Numbered from the stretch's first letter, positions 53,625 to 63,283 are shown. The stretch is 64,000 bases of DNA from DATJBF01 sp035516795 (GCA_035516795.1 DATIZX010000037.1:10413-74412), one strand, 5' to 3'. A program made the numbers and translations. Notes: generated from the sequence alone by a model not told the origin.

Positions 53625-56090
53625 TTAAAACGCCCGACGCACTCTAGGATTTTGCCCTACCCGGTTCCAAAAATCTGACAGTTCCGTTGCCAAATTGAAA
53701 ATGGAAGGCGCCCGTTTCAGACTCTCGGCCCAGTCGGGCGGGAAAAGGCTGGAATACTGCGTCTGCGCAAACCGCTGGCATACAAGGACTGCCACACCTT
53801 GATCCGATTCGCTGCGGATCAGTCGGCCCACGGATTGGATCACGCGATTCATCCCGGGATAAAGATAGGCGAACTCGAACCCTTTTCCATACCGTTGGTC
53901 GTAGTACTGCCGCATCAGCTCCCGTTCAAAGCTCACCTGAGGCAATGCTGGACTGACCACCACCACGCCGCAAAGCGTCTCTCCCGGATAGTCGATTCCC
54001 TCGGCAAATAGACCGCCTTGGACGGCAAAAACCAGCTTTGGCGGTTGCGGTTCCTTGAGGGCTTCCAAGAGCTTCACGCGCTGCTCCTCGGTCATCTTCG
54101 GTTGCTGGACAAGAAGTTCCCAAAGCCCGTCCGGCAATTTGGCGGCTACGCTTTGCATAAACTCGTAACTGGGGAACAACGCCATGTAATTGCCTGTACG
54201 GGCCGCCGCCGTGGTGGCGATGATTTGGGCGATTTTCTCGTAATGCGCGGTTCGAAGGCGGTAGGTGGTGGATACCGAAGGCACCACGATAATCCTTCGG
54301 TTTTCCTTGGGAAACGGCGATGGGTAGCTCCTCTGATCGGTTCTCTTGGGATCAAAGCCCAGCATCTGCCGGTAAAACTCCATCGGCTCCAAGGTCGCCG
54401 ACATGGCAATGACGCTGCGGAATCCGTCGAGTCGCTGGGCCAATTGGCGGGACGGGTCCTTGCAGACGATTTTCAGGGAATCGCCGTTGGTGGTATCGAA
54501 AACATACGAGAACTCCTCTCCTTCCAATGCGAGGACGACGCAAAATTGGCCAAGATCCGAGAAGAATTCGTCCACTGGATCGTCCGGGATGGCACGACCG
54601 CTTGTGAGCTTGTCGAGCAAGTAGCGCATCGTTAGCCTGTTAAACTCGGGTTTCAGTTCCTCGAAGTATTCGCGCGGCGAGAGGATCAAGTATTTGTCCC
54701 GACTCACCTCGCCCTCATCGAGCTGGGTGTATTCGTCGCCCTGCCGACGGGATTGACTCCGAAAGAAATCCTCAATCCGGTCCAGAAACTTCCGCAGTTC
54801 CCTGGCCAGCGAAGATTCGACGTGACGCAGGTCCTTGCTCAAATCCCGGATCTGTCGCCGGGACAGGCTCGGCGAGTAGTATTCCATTGCTCGCTGAACC
54901 AGATTATGCGTTTCGTCAACGATCAGGACCGCATTCGAGTAGTCGGCATCCTGAAAAAACCGACGAAAATAGACCTGGGGGTCGAAAACGTAGTTGTAAT
55001 CGCAGACCACCAAATCCGTCTGCTCGGCTTCGATCAAAGCCAATTCAAACGGACACAGACTTGTTCCCCTTCCCGCCTCCATCATTGATTCTGGCGTGAT
55101 GAGCCGTTGCGCGAGTAAACGGTCAACAACACCGGTCGTTTCGAGTTTCGCCCGAAAGTCGCGCAGATGCCGGCAAAATTCCTCGCGGCAGGCGTACACG
55201 TCATTGATGCACATTTTCTCGCGGGCTCGGAAAAAAACGGCGTTCGGATGCGCGGCGCCACGAGCGGCCATTGCCTGAAGCGTTTCCCGCACAATTTGTT
55301 GCTGGGTGTTTTTCGCGGTCACGAAAAAGGCGCGGCGGCCCTGCCCCAGCACGTATTTGAGCACCGGATAAATGGCGGCGGCCGTCTTGCCGACACCGGC
55401 CGGCGCAGAAACAAGCAGATGACGACCTTCTTTGAGAGCGTGCCCGACGGCCTGAATCATCTCGTCCTGATACAGGCGCGGCTGGCTGTGGGGAAAACGA
55501 AGCTTGCCCGATTCGGTCTGACGTTCGTCTTGCCGTCGTTGTTCTTCCTGAGCCTGTGCGATCAACGCTCGTACGCGTTCGGTAATCAGGCGTTCGCAGT
55601 CCTCGAACGGGCCGCAGACCTCGATTTCCTTCGTTGTTCCGTCGGCGGCATTGACGAAAACAAGGCGGCCGAGCACTCTTTTCTGTTCGCGCTCAATGAA
55701 AAAACAGTACAGCCGCAGTTGCTCGACGTAGTGCGGATAGGAACTCATATCCAGTGCCGCCAACACCAGTGGCGGCACGACCACTGACTTGATTTCCTCA
55801 ATAACGTATGAGCCGCCATTGATCGGCGGGTGCACGCCGTCGATCCGTCCTTGGATCGTGACCACGAAGTCATCCACGTTCGTCGTATACCGGACGAACA
55901 TTTCGCGGGCATACCCCTGATGAAGATCAGCTTGGGCGCGTTGGTGGCTGACGTGCGCCTCCCGCCCCAATGCCATGCGCGTCCAGACGCTCAAGCCGGC
56001 CGCACGACCGTTGTTGGTGAGGGGTTCGGCCAGTAGGTCACGCACGCCCAGTGCGATTCGTTTCTTGCCTAGATCAATTTTGACAGCCAT
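53625..56090 (-). CDS. Cas4/RecB-like nuclease fused to XPD/DinG-type DNA helicase
   Basis: This 821-aa protein starts with a PD-(D/E)xK nuclease domain: D84 in QGRIDG, E99 and K101 in VIEEIKS, and the Q124-x3-Y128 motif common in RecB and Cas4 nucleases. A superfamily 2 helicase follows with Walker A SAPAGVGKT (229-237), DETH at 392-395 and SATLEPMEF. Four cysteines (294, 301, 306, 346) fit the iron-sulfur cluster of XPD/DinG helicases. It should unwind and cut DNA in repair or defence. The frame is open to 56462, but the ATG at 56090 (MAVKIDLGKK) starts the recognisable protein. It is divergent from the secreted gene at 56131. Confidence 0.9.
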   Translation of the reverse strand: MAVKIDLGKKRIALGVRDLLAEPLTNNGRAAGLSVWTRMALGREAHVSHQRAQADLHQGYAREMFVRYTTNVDDFVVTIQGRIDGVHPPINGGSYVIEEIKSVVVPPLVLAALDMSSYPHYVEQLRLYCFFIEREQKRVLGRLVFVNAADGTTKEIEVCGPFEDCERLITERVRALIAQAQEEQRRQDERQTESGKLRFPHSQPRLYQDEMIQAVGHALKEGRHLLVSAPAGVGKTAAAIYPVLKYVLGQGRRAFFVTAKNTQQQIVRETLQAMAARGAAHPNAVFFRAREKMCINDVYACREEFCRHLRDFRAKLETTGVVDRLLAQRLITPESMMEAGRGTSLCPFELALIEAEQTDLVVCDYNYVFDPQVYFRRFFQDADYSNAVLIVDETHNLVQRAMEYYSPSLSRRQIRDLSKDLRHVESSLARELRKFLDRIEDFFRSQSRRQGDEYTQLDEGEVSRDKYLILSPREYFEELKPEFNRLTMRYLLDKLTSGRAIPDDPVDEFFSDLGQFCVVLALEGEEFSYVFDTTNGDSLKIVCKDPSRQLAQRLDGFRSVIAMSATLEPMEFYRQMLGFDPKRTDQRSYPSPFPKENRRIIVVPSVSTTYRLRTAHYEKIAQIIATTAAARTGNYMALFPSYEFMQSVAAKLPDGLWELLVQQPKMTEEQRVKLLEALKEPQPPKLVFAVQGGLFAEGIDYPGETLCGVVVVSPALPQVSFERELMRQYYDQRYGKGFEFAYLYPGMNRVIQSVGRLIRSESDQGVAVLVCQRFAQTQYSSLFPPDWAESLKRAPSIFNLATELSDFWNRVGQNPRVRRAF

Positions 56091-56130
56091 CGCGACAAAA
56101 GAATACAGTAGGCAGAATTCAGAATCCAGA

Positions 56131-57099
56131 ATGAGACCACGCCTTTTAATTCTTATGGCCGCCCTTCTATTGGCCTCTCCATTCTGGCTCCCGAATTCCG
56201 GGGCAGAGAACCTTCCAACCTTCGAAGACTTTCGAAGTTCCGACCGCGAACGACGGGCCACCGGACAGCGAGAAACTGTGGATTCACTGCGCCTGATGCA
56301 CGTCGATCTCGTTCGGGTCGCTCGTGTGGCGACGGAGAATCCAAAGGATCCCGAAGTTCTGTGGGGTGCGGCGGAATTGGGCGGCGACTGGTCAACCGCG
56401 CTCGCCGCCGGTGGCACCAATGCCGTCGTCGCTCTTCGTTTTGCCTGTGCCCGCGCTGTCAAACACGATTACGTAACCGCTTTGCACTGGCTTCGATATT
56501 GCGAAAGCCATGATGTGGGCAACCTTGTTCCCTGGCTCGGCGAGCTTTGGGTATTGCGGCAACAAGGCCAGACGCCAGAAAGTTTTCATCCGCCTGAAAG
56601 CGCAACTGCTTACCGCGATTACGCCGTGCCCGCCGCTCGGGCGCGTGTCCGTGTGCTGGAAAAAGCCGGCTACAGTCCCTACTCGGCACGGCGGATCGGT
56701 TTGATGCGAAATACGTTCGTCGAATCCATGGCGCAAGACCTGAGCCGCGATTCAGTCGCTCAGAAGTCGACTGCCCCGTTTCTGCTCAAGGTCGCCCGCG
56801 CGATGCAGTCTCGTCTGACATTTCTGATAACCGAACTCGTGGGCGAGAGCCTCGAACGCGCCGTGCTCACATCCCAACCCGAAAGAAAAGTAGAAGTGGC
56901 GGAGACACGGCTTCAAGAGATCGATGACCGACGAGAACAGCTCAAACAACTCGTGGCCGACACCGAACAACGTACGGCCGATTTCACAACCGAAGCAGAA
57001 ATGGTGCAGTATTTCGACGATGTTCTGTCGTTCGGAGAAGAGATTGCCATGAAGCGGCTGCAACTAACGGTTCAGCGCGGAGTTCTGCAACCTAGGTGA
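56131..57099 (+). CDS. hypothetical secreted helical protein
   Basis: This 322-aa protein has a signal peptide (MRPRLLILMAALLLASPFWL) and is otherwise mostly helical, with repeated Arg/Glu-rich segments (RLQEIDDRREQLKQLVADTE) near the C-terminus that could form a coiled coil. No known domain is recognised. ATG 56131 is used; the frame extends upstream into the helicase gene. It ends convergently with the methyltransferase gene. Confidence 0.72.
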   Translation: MRPRLLILMAALLLASPFWLPNSGAENLPTFEDFRSSDRERRATGQRETVDSLRLMHVDLVRVARVATENPKDPEVLWGAAELGGDWSTALAAGGTNAVVALRFACARAVKHDYVTALHWLRYCESHDVGNLVPWLGELWVLRQQGQTPESFHPPESATAYRDYAVPAARARVRVLEKAGYSPYSARRIGLMRNTFVESMAQDLSRDSVAQKSTAPFLLKVARAMQSRLTFLITELVGESLERAVLTSQPERKVEVAETRLQEIDDRREQLKQLVADTEQRTADFTTEAEMVQYFDDVLSFGEEIAMKRLQLTVQRGVLQPR

Positions 57100-57117
57100 A
57101 TTTGTAAAATCCGCGGT

Positions 57118-57924
57118 TCAAGTTTTCTGCGCTACCGCCTTGAAAAAGGTGTAACAAAACACACCATCCGGTTCCGTTGTCCGGTACAAGTCCCGGATGC
57201 CCTGGTCAAAAATCGCTGCGTCGATGATTCCTGCTCGAAGAGCGGCCTCGCGAACGCCTTCGATCATCGCCGTGAACGTGTTCTTCGTAAAGCCTGCAAC
57301 AAGCTCTGGCCGTGTGGAATCGACGTAGACCATGCGCGGCGAGACTTTAATCGCACTGTAACCGGCCTCCTGCAAGAGCGGAAACAGCTCCCGACCAATC
57401 GAAGCGTTGCCGCCCGCGCGCCGCTGCAATTCGACCTGACACTGAATCGCTTGGTGGGCGGCCTGACTGTCGGGATGGAAAAATGTCGAGCCATGATCAC
57501 CCTCGATAACCGTGATCGTACCGCCGGGCCTTAACAAGTCTTTCAGATCACGCAACGCTCGAATCGGCTCAGCGAGGTGTTCCAGCAAGAAACAAACAAA
57601 AACGTGGTCGAAAGATTCCGATTTGAAAGCCAGGTGGAAAACGTCTCCCTGCTGGAACTGAACGTTGCTCAAGCCCAACGCTTCGACCTTCCGCTTCGCC
57701 TCCGCAATCGAAGCAGCGGATAGATCAACAGAGGTGATCAGAGCCTCCGGACTGTTTCGAGCAAGGGTAATGGTCTGCGCGCCGACTCCGCATCCGGCCT
57801 CCAGAACGCGGCTACCTGCGGGATAAAGGGTATCGTGGTGTAGCAACTCGACCAAGGCGGACGCCTGGTCTTGCAGGCGGACGGTTTCCCGTGTGTCATA
57901 CCCGTGAACGTAGTCGGTTTTCAT
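57118..57924 (-). CDS. class I SAM-dependent methyltransferase
   Basis: The 268-aa protein has the SAM-binding motif RVLEAGCGVGAQT, the acidic SVDLS at the end of strand 2, QGDVFHLAF, and DHVFVCFLLEHL. It fits small-molecule methyltransferases of the UbiE/Methyltransf_25 type; a C-terminal half with conserved aromatic residues probably binds the substrate. The substrate is unknown. ATG 57924 starts MKTDYVHGYDTRE. Confidence 0.9.
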   Translation of the reverse strand: MKTDYVHGYDTRETVRLQDQASALVELLHHDTLYPAGSRVLEAGCGVGAQTITLARNSPEALITSVDLSAASIAEAKRKVEALGLSNVQFQQGDVFHLAFKSESFDHVFVCFLLEHLAEPIRALRDLKDLLRPGGTITVIEGDHGSTFFHPDSQAAHQAIQCQVELQRRAGGNASIGRELFPLLQEAGYSAIKVSPRMVYVDSTRPELVAGFTKNTFTAMIEGVREAALRAGIIDAAIFDQGIRDLYRTTEPDGVFCYTFFKAVAQKT

Positions 57925-57939
57925 AGCCGCCTTGGTTCT

Positions 57940-58158
57940 TCAGAATTCGGTCGTCGGACGCAGTGCGACCGGCCCCAACGGCTTGTTCTCTCGCAGTTTT
58001 ATGAGAGCATTTCGAGTCGATGTCATCGCCGGGTTGTGTGTCAGATGCTCGTCATCATCCCAGAGGAAACGCCCGCCCACGGCAGGTAAGCAGATGAGAA
58101 TGGTCACAAGCATGATGAGAACTGCACCCCATCGAAACGTGGTGGAAGTCTCTTTCAT
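57940..58158 (-). pseudogene. truncated N-terminus of a TPR/membrane protein
   Basis: The 72-aa frame has a membrane helix (GAVLIMLVTILICLPAVGG), then FLWDDDEHLTHNPAM. FxWDDDxxxxxNP is the usual start of large multi-pass TPR proteins in this phylum, which run to 500 aa or more. Here the frame stops soon after, next to the methyltransferase. It is probably a remnant; a short true protein is the alternative. Confidence 0.55.
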
Positions 58159-58182
58159 TTTGAACTCATTGCCGAAAATAGC

Positions 58183-58260
58183 TGGCGACCCCAACGGGAT
58201 TCGAACCCGTGTTACCGCCGTGAAAGGGCGATGTCCTGGACCGGGCTAGACGATGGGGTC
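58183..58260 (-). tRNA. tRNA-Glu (anticodon UUC)
   Basis: The 78-nt sequence folds as a cloverleaf: acceptor stem GACCCCA/TGGGGTC, an anticodon stem CGCC/GGCG with loop CTTTCAC (anticodon TTC), and T arm ACGGG-TTCGAAT-CCCGT. The 3' CCA is encoded. Confidence 0.95.
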
Positions 58261-58449
58261 GCCAAAACTTGTCCCGGATAATTTCGGGAAATGCGCGGCG
58301 AATATAACGGATTGAGCAGGAATCGCAACGGCAAATTGGTGATCGGAGACTGGTGGCTGGATATCGGTGACGAGCAATCTTCTGAAAGGTGCCTCAGAGA
58401 CTGGCCGTTGCAAGCCAAGTCACCAATCACTATTCACCGATCACCCGCT

Positions 58450-59010
58450 TCACACCGCCAGAATTTCCTTTTCCTTATGCGACAAGACCGTATCGATTTC
58501 CTTGATGTATTCGTCCGTCTTGGTTTGGATTTCCTTCTCCGCGTGCTTGAGTTCGTCCTCGGTAATCTGGCCGTCTTTCTGGAGTTTCTTGGCCTGATCG
58601 TGCGCATGGCGACGTTCGTTGCGGACGGCCACCCGGCCTTCTTCAGCCATCTTCTTGATCACCTTATCCAACTCCTGCCGCCGTTCCTGATCGAGTTCAG
58701 GTATGGGAATGCGCAGGATTTTACCATCGACGCGCGGCGTAATGCCCAGTTCGGATTTCAAGATCGCTTTTTCGACGGCCTGAACCAAGCTCACGTCCCA
58801 GGGCTGAATCACGATCAATCGCGGTTCGGGGGTGGAAATGCCGGCCAGTTCGCGCAAGCGCATGTGCGCGCCGTACGCTTCCACCTGAATGTTCTCCACG
58901 AGCGATGTGGACGCCTTGCCGGTGCGGACCGTGGCGAATTCGCTGTGGACGAACTCGAGTGTCTTCATCATCTTCTCTTCCATCGTGTCGAGGACTTCTT
59001 GCAAGGTCAT
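58450..59010 (-). CDS. frr: ribosome recycling factor
   Basis: The 186-aa protein releases ribosomes after termination together with EF-G. It has normal length and family blocks such as VRTGKASTSLVENI, YGAHMRLRELAGISTPEPR, PRVDGKILRIPIPEL and RVAVRNERRHAHDQAKKLQK. pyrH, the usual neighbour, is 42 kb away in this window. tRNA-Glu lies ~190 bp downstream on the same strand. Confidence 0.97.
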   Translation of the reverse strand: MTLQEVLDTMEEKMMKTLEFVHSEFATVRTGKASTSLVENIQVEAYGAHMRLRELAGISTPEPRLIVIQPWDVSLVQAVEKAILKSELGITPRVDGKILRIPIPELDQERRQELDKVIKKMAEEGRVAVRNERRHAHDQAKKLQKDGQITEDELKHAEKEIQTKTDEYIKEIDTVLSHKEKEILAV

Positions 59011-59113
59011 GGCGCCGACTCTATAAAAGGTGGTCGGATAAATTCAACAACGAATTGAGGCGGCGCAGTTTCCCGGTTCGCGGTTCTCAGTTCTCGGTTT
59101 ACAATCGGCCGAC

Positions 59114-59245
59114 ATGAAGATTGAACGTTCTGAAGAGACTGACTCGTGGAAGATTGCACGGGCGGAACTCTATGAGCAAGCTCGGTTGGTCCGCGCCAAA
59201 ATCGGTGCCTTCATTCGTTATCTCAAACAAGCCCCCAAACCCTGA
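59114..59245 (+). pseudogene. internally deleted four-helix-bundle protein remnant
   Basis: A 43-codon frame begins MKIERSEETDSWKIARAELY, like the start of four-helix-bundle (23S intervening-sequence type) proteins, and ends AKIGAFIRYLKQAPKP, like their C-terminus. The middle two helices are missing. The flanks carry repeated GAACCGCGAAC-type tracts, which may have mediated the deletion. Confidence 0.55.
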
Positions 59246-59279
59246 AATCTGAACCGCGAACCTTTTCAAACTCCGAACC

Positions 59280-59963
59280 TTGAACCCTCAACCGCGAACT
59301 CTCCTCATCGACGCCGACGACACGCTCTGGGAGAACAACGTCTATTTCGAGCGGGTCACAACCGCTTTTCTCGACCAACTGTCGGCGCGGAGCATTCCGA
59401 AATCGCGCGCCGAAGAACTTCTTTGGCAAACCGAACAACGCAACGTGAAGATTACCGGCTACGGCAGCAAAGCCTTCTGCGCTTCCCTGCATGAGGTCGC
59501 GCGCGAGCTGGGCTGCAGCGATCTGGAACCGTGGATTCAGGAACGCGAGAACTGGATTTTTCATCATCCAATCGAGCTGATGCCCGGGGTGCGCGAAACG
59601 TTGCCTCGTCTTTTCGCCAACAATCAAACGATCGTGTTGACCAAAGGCCGTGTCGAGGAACAAACCGCCAAATTGGAACGCTCGGGTCTGGCCGGGTTTT
59701 TCCATGCCATTGAAATCGTCTTCGAGAAAAACGAAGAAACCTACCGCGAGATCGTCAAGAAACGTCAACTCAATCTCTCAACCACCTGGATGATCGGCAA
59801 TTCGCCGCGCTCGGACATCAACCCCGCCAAGGCGGCCGGTCTGCGCACCGTGTTCATCCCCTATCACACCACCTGGCAACACGAGATCGAAGAGATTTCC
59901 ACCAACGGCCCGGAAACATTGGTGCTCCAAAGGTTCGACGAACTGGCTCAGGATTTCGCCTGA
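59280..59963 (+). CDS. HAD-superfamily hydrolase (phosphatase-like)
   Basis: The 227-aa protein has HAD motif I DADDTLW (residues 11-17), motif II VLTKG, a conserved Lys region in FEKNEETY and motif III GNSPRSDINPAKAAG. It probably removes phosphate from a small metabolite; the substrate is unknown. Start is TTG 59280, 34 nt after the remnant upstream; there is no clear ribosome site. Confidence 0.9.
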   Translation: MNPQPRTLLIDADDTLWENNVYFERVTTAFLDQLSARSIPKSRAEELLWQTEQRNVKITGYGSKAFCASLHEVARELGCSDLEPWIQERENWIFHHPIELMPGVRETLPRLFANNQTIVLTKGRVEEQTAKLERSGLAGFFHAIEIVFEKNEETYREIVKKRQLNLSTTWMIGNSPRSDINPAKAAGLRTVFIPYHTTWQHEIEEISTNGPETLVLQRFDELAQDFA

Positions 59964-59980
59964 GCGTTCCGTCCTGTTGT

Positions 59981-60005
59981 TGTAGTGGCCGCCGTCCCCG
60001 GCGGC
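59981..60005. repeat. TGTAG-hairpin repeat
   Basis: TGTAGTG followed by a GCCGCC/GGCGGC stem with loop GTCCCC. It shares the TGTAG-plus-hairpin layout of the elements near 63.3 kb. Confidence 0.5.
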
Positions 60006-60160
60006 AAAATCTGCCACCGCTCAGACATTGAAGGACGTAAAAATTCACTTCCGCGCATCCCCGCAACTGCGCTCTTGCTTTGGCCCGACTTAACTGCTCT
60101 ACTCATTCCCAAGGAGAAAGTTGGCGGCACGATCCCACCTGCCGCTACAAGGAGGAGAAC

Positions 60161-62731
60161 GTGAGACGAAGTGCATTGCCACTGTTGTACTTCATGCTCG
60201 GGATGATCTGTTTTTCGCCTGCGAATGCCCAGTTCACCTTCGATTATGAAACGAATCTCATCAGTGGCGTCATCAGCAATTGGTCAGGAAACTACGTCGT
60301 TGGCAGTAACACTGTCGCGGATCTTCTGCGCATCGAAAATGGCGGGGTGCTCTCGGACGGTTTTGCTTATGTCGGCTATGAATCGAACGCCGTCAGCAAC
60401 TCAGTGATCCTCAGCGACGACAATTCAATCTGGACCAACCTCTTCACGGTGTACGTTGGCTTCTCAGGTTCGGGCAACAGCTTGGTGGTCAGCAACGGCG
60501 GGAAGCTGCTCAGCATGGCCGGTTTCATCGGACAAAACAGCAACGCCTGCAGTAATCGGGTCGTCGTAACCGGACCTGGATCCATTTGGCGAAACGATTA
60601 CAGCCTTGGCTTGGGCGACAACGGAGGTTCTGGCAACAACTTGGTAATCAGCGATGGTGGCCAGGTGATCACCGAAAGCGGCGGGGACATCGGCGGCTGG
60701 TCCGGTCCTGCCAACAGCAATTCGGTTTTGGTGACCGACGTCGGCTCGATCTGGAGCAATGACACATCGAGGAGCCATTCGGGAATGTGGATCGGCGAGG
60801 TCGGTTCAGATAATCACTTGGTCGTCAGTAACGGGGGCGCGGTGATCAGCACGGAAGGCGTGATCGGTTGGGATTCCACGACCACCAACAACATGGCGGT
60901 AGTGATCGATGAGGGCTCAATCTGGCGGAATGAAGGCGATCTTTTGATCCATGGCGGCGGTAATCGACTCGTCGTTGGCGAGGGTGGAACCGTTATCGCC
61001 AGCAATGTATACGTAAGCTTTGGCTTGGCGGACAAACTCAACTCGATAGAAATCTTTGGGGGCAACCTGCTCGCGACCAACGGCACGGTCATAGCCGGGG
61101 CTGCAAGCACAGGGGAAATCAACATTTCAAATGGAGTTGTGCTCGCTCAAAAGCTCTATGTCGGGTACACGAATGGTACCGTTGGCACTTTAACAATGAA
61201 TGGCGGGGTGGTCGCTACAAGCAGAATGACGTTGGGTAATTTTGGCGGATCTACTGGCAGCCTGTTCGCGACCGATGCGAATCTGGTCTGCGATAAATCT
61301 GCTTATATTGGAGGAGGAGGCGACGGGATCATGCTGCTTTCCAACTCCCTAGCGTCGTTTGTTGGCGGAATAGCCGTCGGCGGAGGCCGAGGAGCACGTG
61401 GGACCTTAACTGCCCTCGACACCACCCTTTATGTATCCGCATTGTCCATTGGTGACGGGGGCGGCACAGGCTCCGTTTGGATCACCGGCGGAGAGTTGAC
61501 CACAGCCACCGATGCGACAACGTATGTCTCCAACTTTAGTCCCGGTCAGATGACCTGTTCCAATAGCGTGGTCAATCTCGCGACATTGACCGTCTCTGCG
61601 AGTTCTTACAATGCGGGCACACTGACGGTGATAGGCGGATCGCTGGTTGCTCGTCAATTCAACGTTGCACACGCTGGGATTGGATCGGTCGGCGCCGTTT
61701 GGATCTGCGACGGGGCAAGTGTGACCGCCACGAATGATCCCAGCATTGTCGTTGAGTCCGGCATGGGAACGATGGCCATTTCCAACAGCATTGTCCGTCT
61801 GGCCGCCCTGACCTTGGGGAAGTACTTCCTGGTCGACACACAAGGCACGCTGACAGTGGCTGGCGGGACCTTAACGCTGGCGGGCACGTTGACCTTGGGA
61901 GAAGAAGGAATTCCGTCAATACCTGTCGGGTCCAAAGGCACCATCTGGCTGACAGAGGGGCAACTGATCGCTACGAATGCGCCTTCCTTCATCGGCGTGA
62001 AGGGCTCCGGCCAGGTGAACATTTCCAACGGTGTGTTTCTTGCCGAGAGCATCACCCTCGCGGGAGGCCATAGCAGTCTCACTCTTGCGGAAGGCAAAGT
62101 GTCGGCGATGAATGTGACAATTGGCACTCCGGATTGTGACGGGACCGGCACGTTGACCGTGAGCAGCGGTCTCTTCGAGGTCACTAATGCTTCCCATGAT
62201 GCCGTCCTCGAGGTTCGTAGCGGCACACTTATCCAAAACGACGGAGAACTCATAATCGATAAGCTCGTCATCACCAATGCCTGTGGACATTTCATCCACA
62301 GCGGCGGCAGTCTCAGTATCGGCACAGTTGTTCTGGAACCCTCACTCGACGCCGATGGGGACGGCATGCCGAATGGCTGGGAGCAAAGTCATGGGCTGGA
62401 CCCTCTGACTCCGAATGCAGACGACGATCCGGACGGCGATGGATTGTCGAACATTCAGGAATTCCAACTCGGCACGGATCCGCATGACGCCAGTTCACCG
62501 TACCGCATCACAGCGATTACGCCGGAAGGGGCGAATGTTCGCGTGACGTGGACCACCGTTGGCGGCAAAACCAATTTCGTGCAGGCGACCTCGGATCCGG
62601 CTTCCAACTGTGCGGATATCAGTGGCCCAATCTTCATTGCCGGCACCACTGTTACCCCGACCAATTACGTCGATACCGGTGCGCTAACCAATTTCGCCTT
62701 GCGCTTCTACAGAATTCGAATTGTGCAGTAG
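60161..62731 (+). CDS. large secreted beta-repeat (autotransporter-passenger-like) protein
   Basis: This 856-aa protein starts at GTG 60161 with AAGGAGGAG just upstream and a signal peptide (MRRSALPLLYFMLGMICFSP). Most of it is a repeat-built beta solenoid with units such as NSLVVSNGGKL, NNLVISDGGQV and GTLTVAGGTL. The C-terminal part has a calcium-binding thrombospondin-3-like stretch (DADGDGMPNGWEQSHGLDPL, then DPDGDGLSNIQEF) and a final beta-sandwich domain. No autotransporter barrel follows, so it is likely released or surface-bound. The ligand is unknown. Confidence 0.85.
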   Translation: MRRSALPLLYFMLGMICFSPANAQFTFDYETNLISGVISNWSGNYVVGSNTVADLLRIENGGVLSDGFAYVGYESNAVSNSVILSDDNSIWTNLFTVYVGFSGSGNSLVVSNGGKLLSMAGFIGQNSNACSNRVVVTGPGSIWRNDYSLGLGDNGGSGNNLVISDGGQVITESGGDIGGWSGPANSNSVLVTDVGSIWSNDTSRSHSGMWIGEVGSDNHLVVSNGGAVISTEGVIGWDSTTTNNMAVVIDEGSIWRNEGDLLIHGGGNRLVVGEGGTVIASNVYVSFGLADKLNSIEIFGGNLLATNGTVIAGAASTGEINISNGVVLAQKLYVGYTNGTVGTLTMNGGVVATSRMTLGNFGGSTGSLFATDANLVCDKSAYIGGGGDGIMLLSNSLASFVGGIAVGGGRGARGTLTALDTTLYVSALSIGDGGGTGSVWITGGELTTATDATTYVSNFSPGQMTCSNSVVNLATLTVSASSYNAGTLTVIGGSLVARQFNVAHAGIGSVGAVWICDGASVTATNDPSIVVESGMGTMAISNSIVRLAALTLGKYFLVDTQGTLTVAGGTLTLAGTLTLGEEGIPSIPVGSKGTIWLTEGQLIATNAPSFIGVKGSGQVNISNGVFLAESITLAGGHSSLTLAEGKVSAMNVTIGTPDCDGTGTLTVSSGLFEVTNASHDAVLEVRSGTLIQNDGELIIDKLVITNACGHFIHSGGSLSIGTVVLEPSLDADGDGMPNGWEQSHGLDPLTPNADDDPDGDGLSNIQEFQLGTDPHDASSPYRITAITPEGANVRVTWTTVGGKTNFVQATSDPASNCADISGPIFIAGTTVTPTNYVDTGALTNFALRFYRIRIVQ

Positions 62732-62910
62732 ACGTAAGAGTCCTGACCTCGAATCGCAGCGGAAGGGCCTCCCCTTGCATCTTCGTTAATTCGCTTGTAG
62801 GGCTCGAACGCCCGTGCCATTTAGTGCTTCACGGCGGTTCCTACGCAGGCCTACCGACGAGACGCCGCCCGTCGTATTCTTGCGGCAATCTCTGCCGTTT
62901 GTGCCAGAGA

Positions 62911-62932
62911 TTATATATAGCGCTATATATAA
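62911..62932. repeat. 22-bp perfect palindrome
   Basis: The sequence TTATATATAGC and its complement lie back to back without a spacer, in the gap between two converging genes. It may act as a bidirectional transcription stop, a protein-binding site or a recombination site. Confidence 0.7.
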
Positions 62933-62943
62933 CTTCGGTGCGC

Positions 62944-63273
62944 TTACGGATGCGGGATTTGAGGAATCTGCTTCTGCATTTGCTGAAACATTTGCTGCTG
63001 AATGCTCGCCGCTGCATTCATGCTTTCTCTGACAACTGCCCAATAGGAAAGGCCCATTAAGAAGCCCATTGCCCCCAGTAGCAATAGCCCGTGCTTGACA
63101 TGGCCGACGCACATTCCATAGATCGCACATAATGGAGCTGCGGCTGCGAACGGCCCAGCCACGTACAAAATAGCCGCGGCGGCGAAAAAGTCCTGTCGCA
63201 TAAGGATTAAAAAGATGAGGCCCACTGCAACGGTGCAAAGGGACGAAGCCGGTTTAAGAATGCCTAACAACAC
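62944..63273 (-). CDS. small membrane protein, unknown
   Basis: The 109-aa frame starts at GTG 63273 (the open frame continues to 63348, but there it runs through hairpin repeats). It has three or more hydrophobic helices (VAVGLIFLILM, AAAAILYVAGPFAAAAPLCAI and LLLLGAMGFLMGLSYW) and a Gln/Met-rich tail (IQQQMFQQMQKQIPQIPHP). No family is recognised. Confidence 0.55.
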   Translation of the reverse strand: MLLGILKPASSLCTVAVGLIFLILMRQDFFAAAAILYVAGPFAAAAPLCAIYGMCVGHVKHGLLLLGAMGFLMGLSYWAVVRESMNAAASIQQQMFQQMQKQIPQIPHP

Positions 63274-63283
63274 TGTCTCTGAC

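Noticed and set aside
53795..56090. Cas4 as part of a CRISPR system
   Set aside because: The nuclease domain is fused to a helicase and there is no cas1, cas2 or array in the window.
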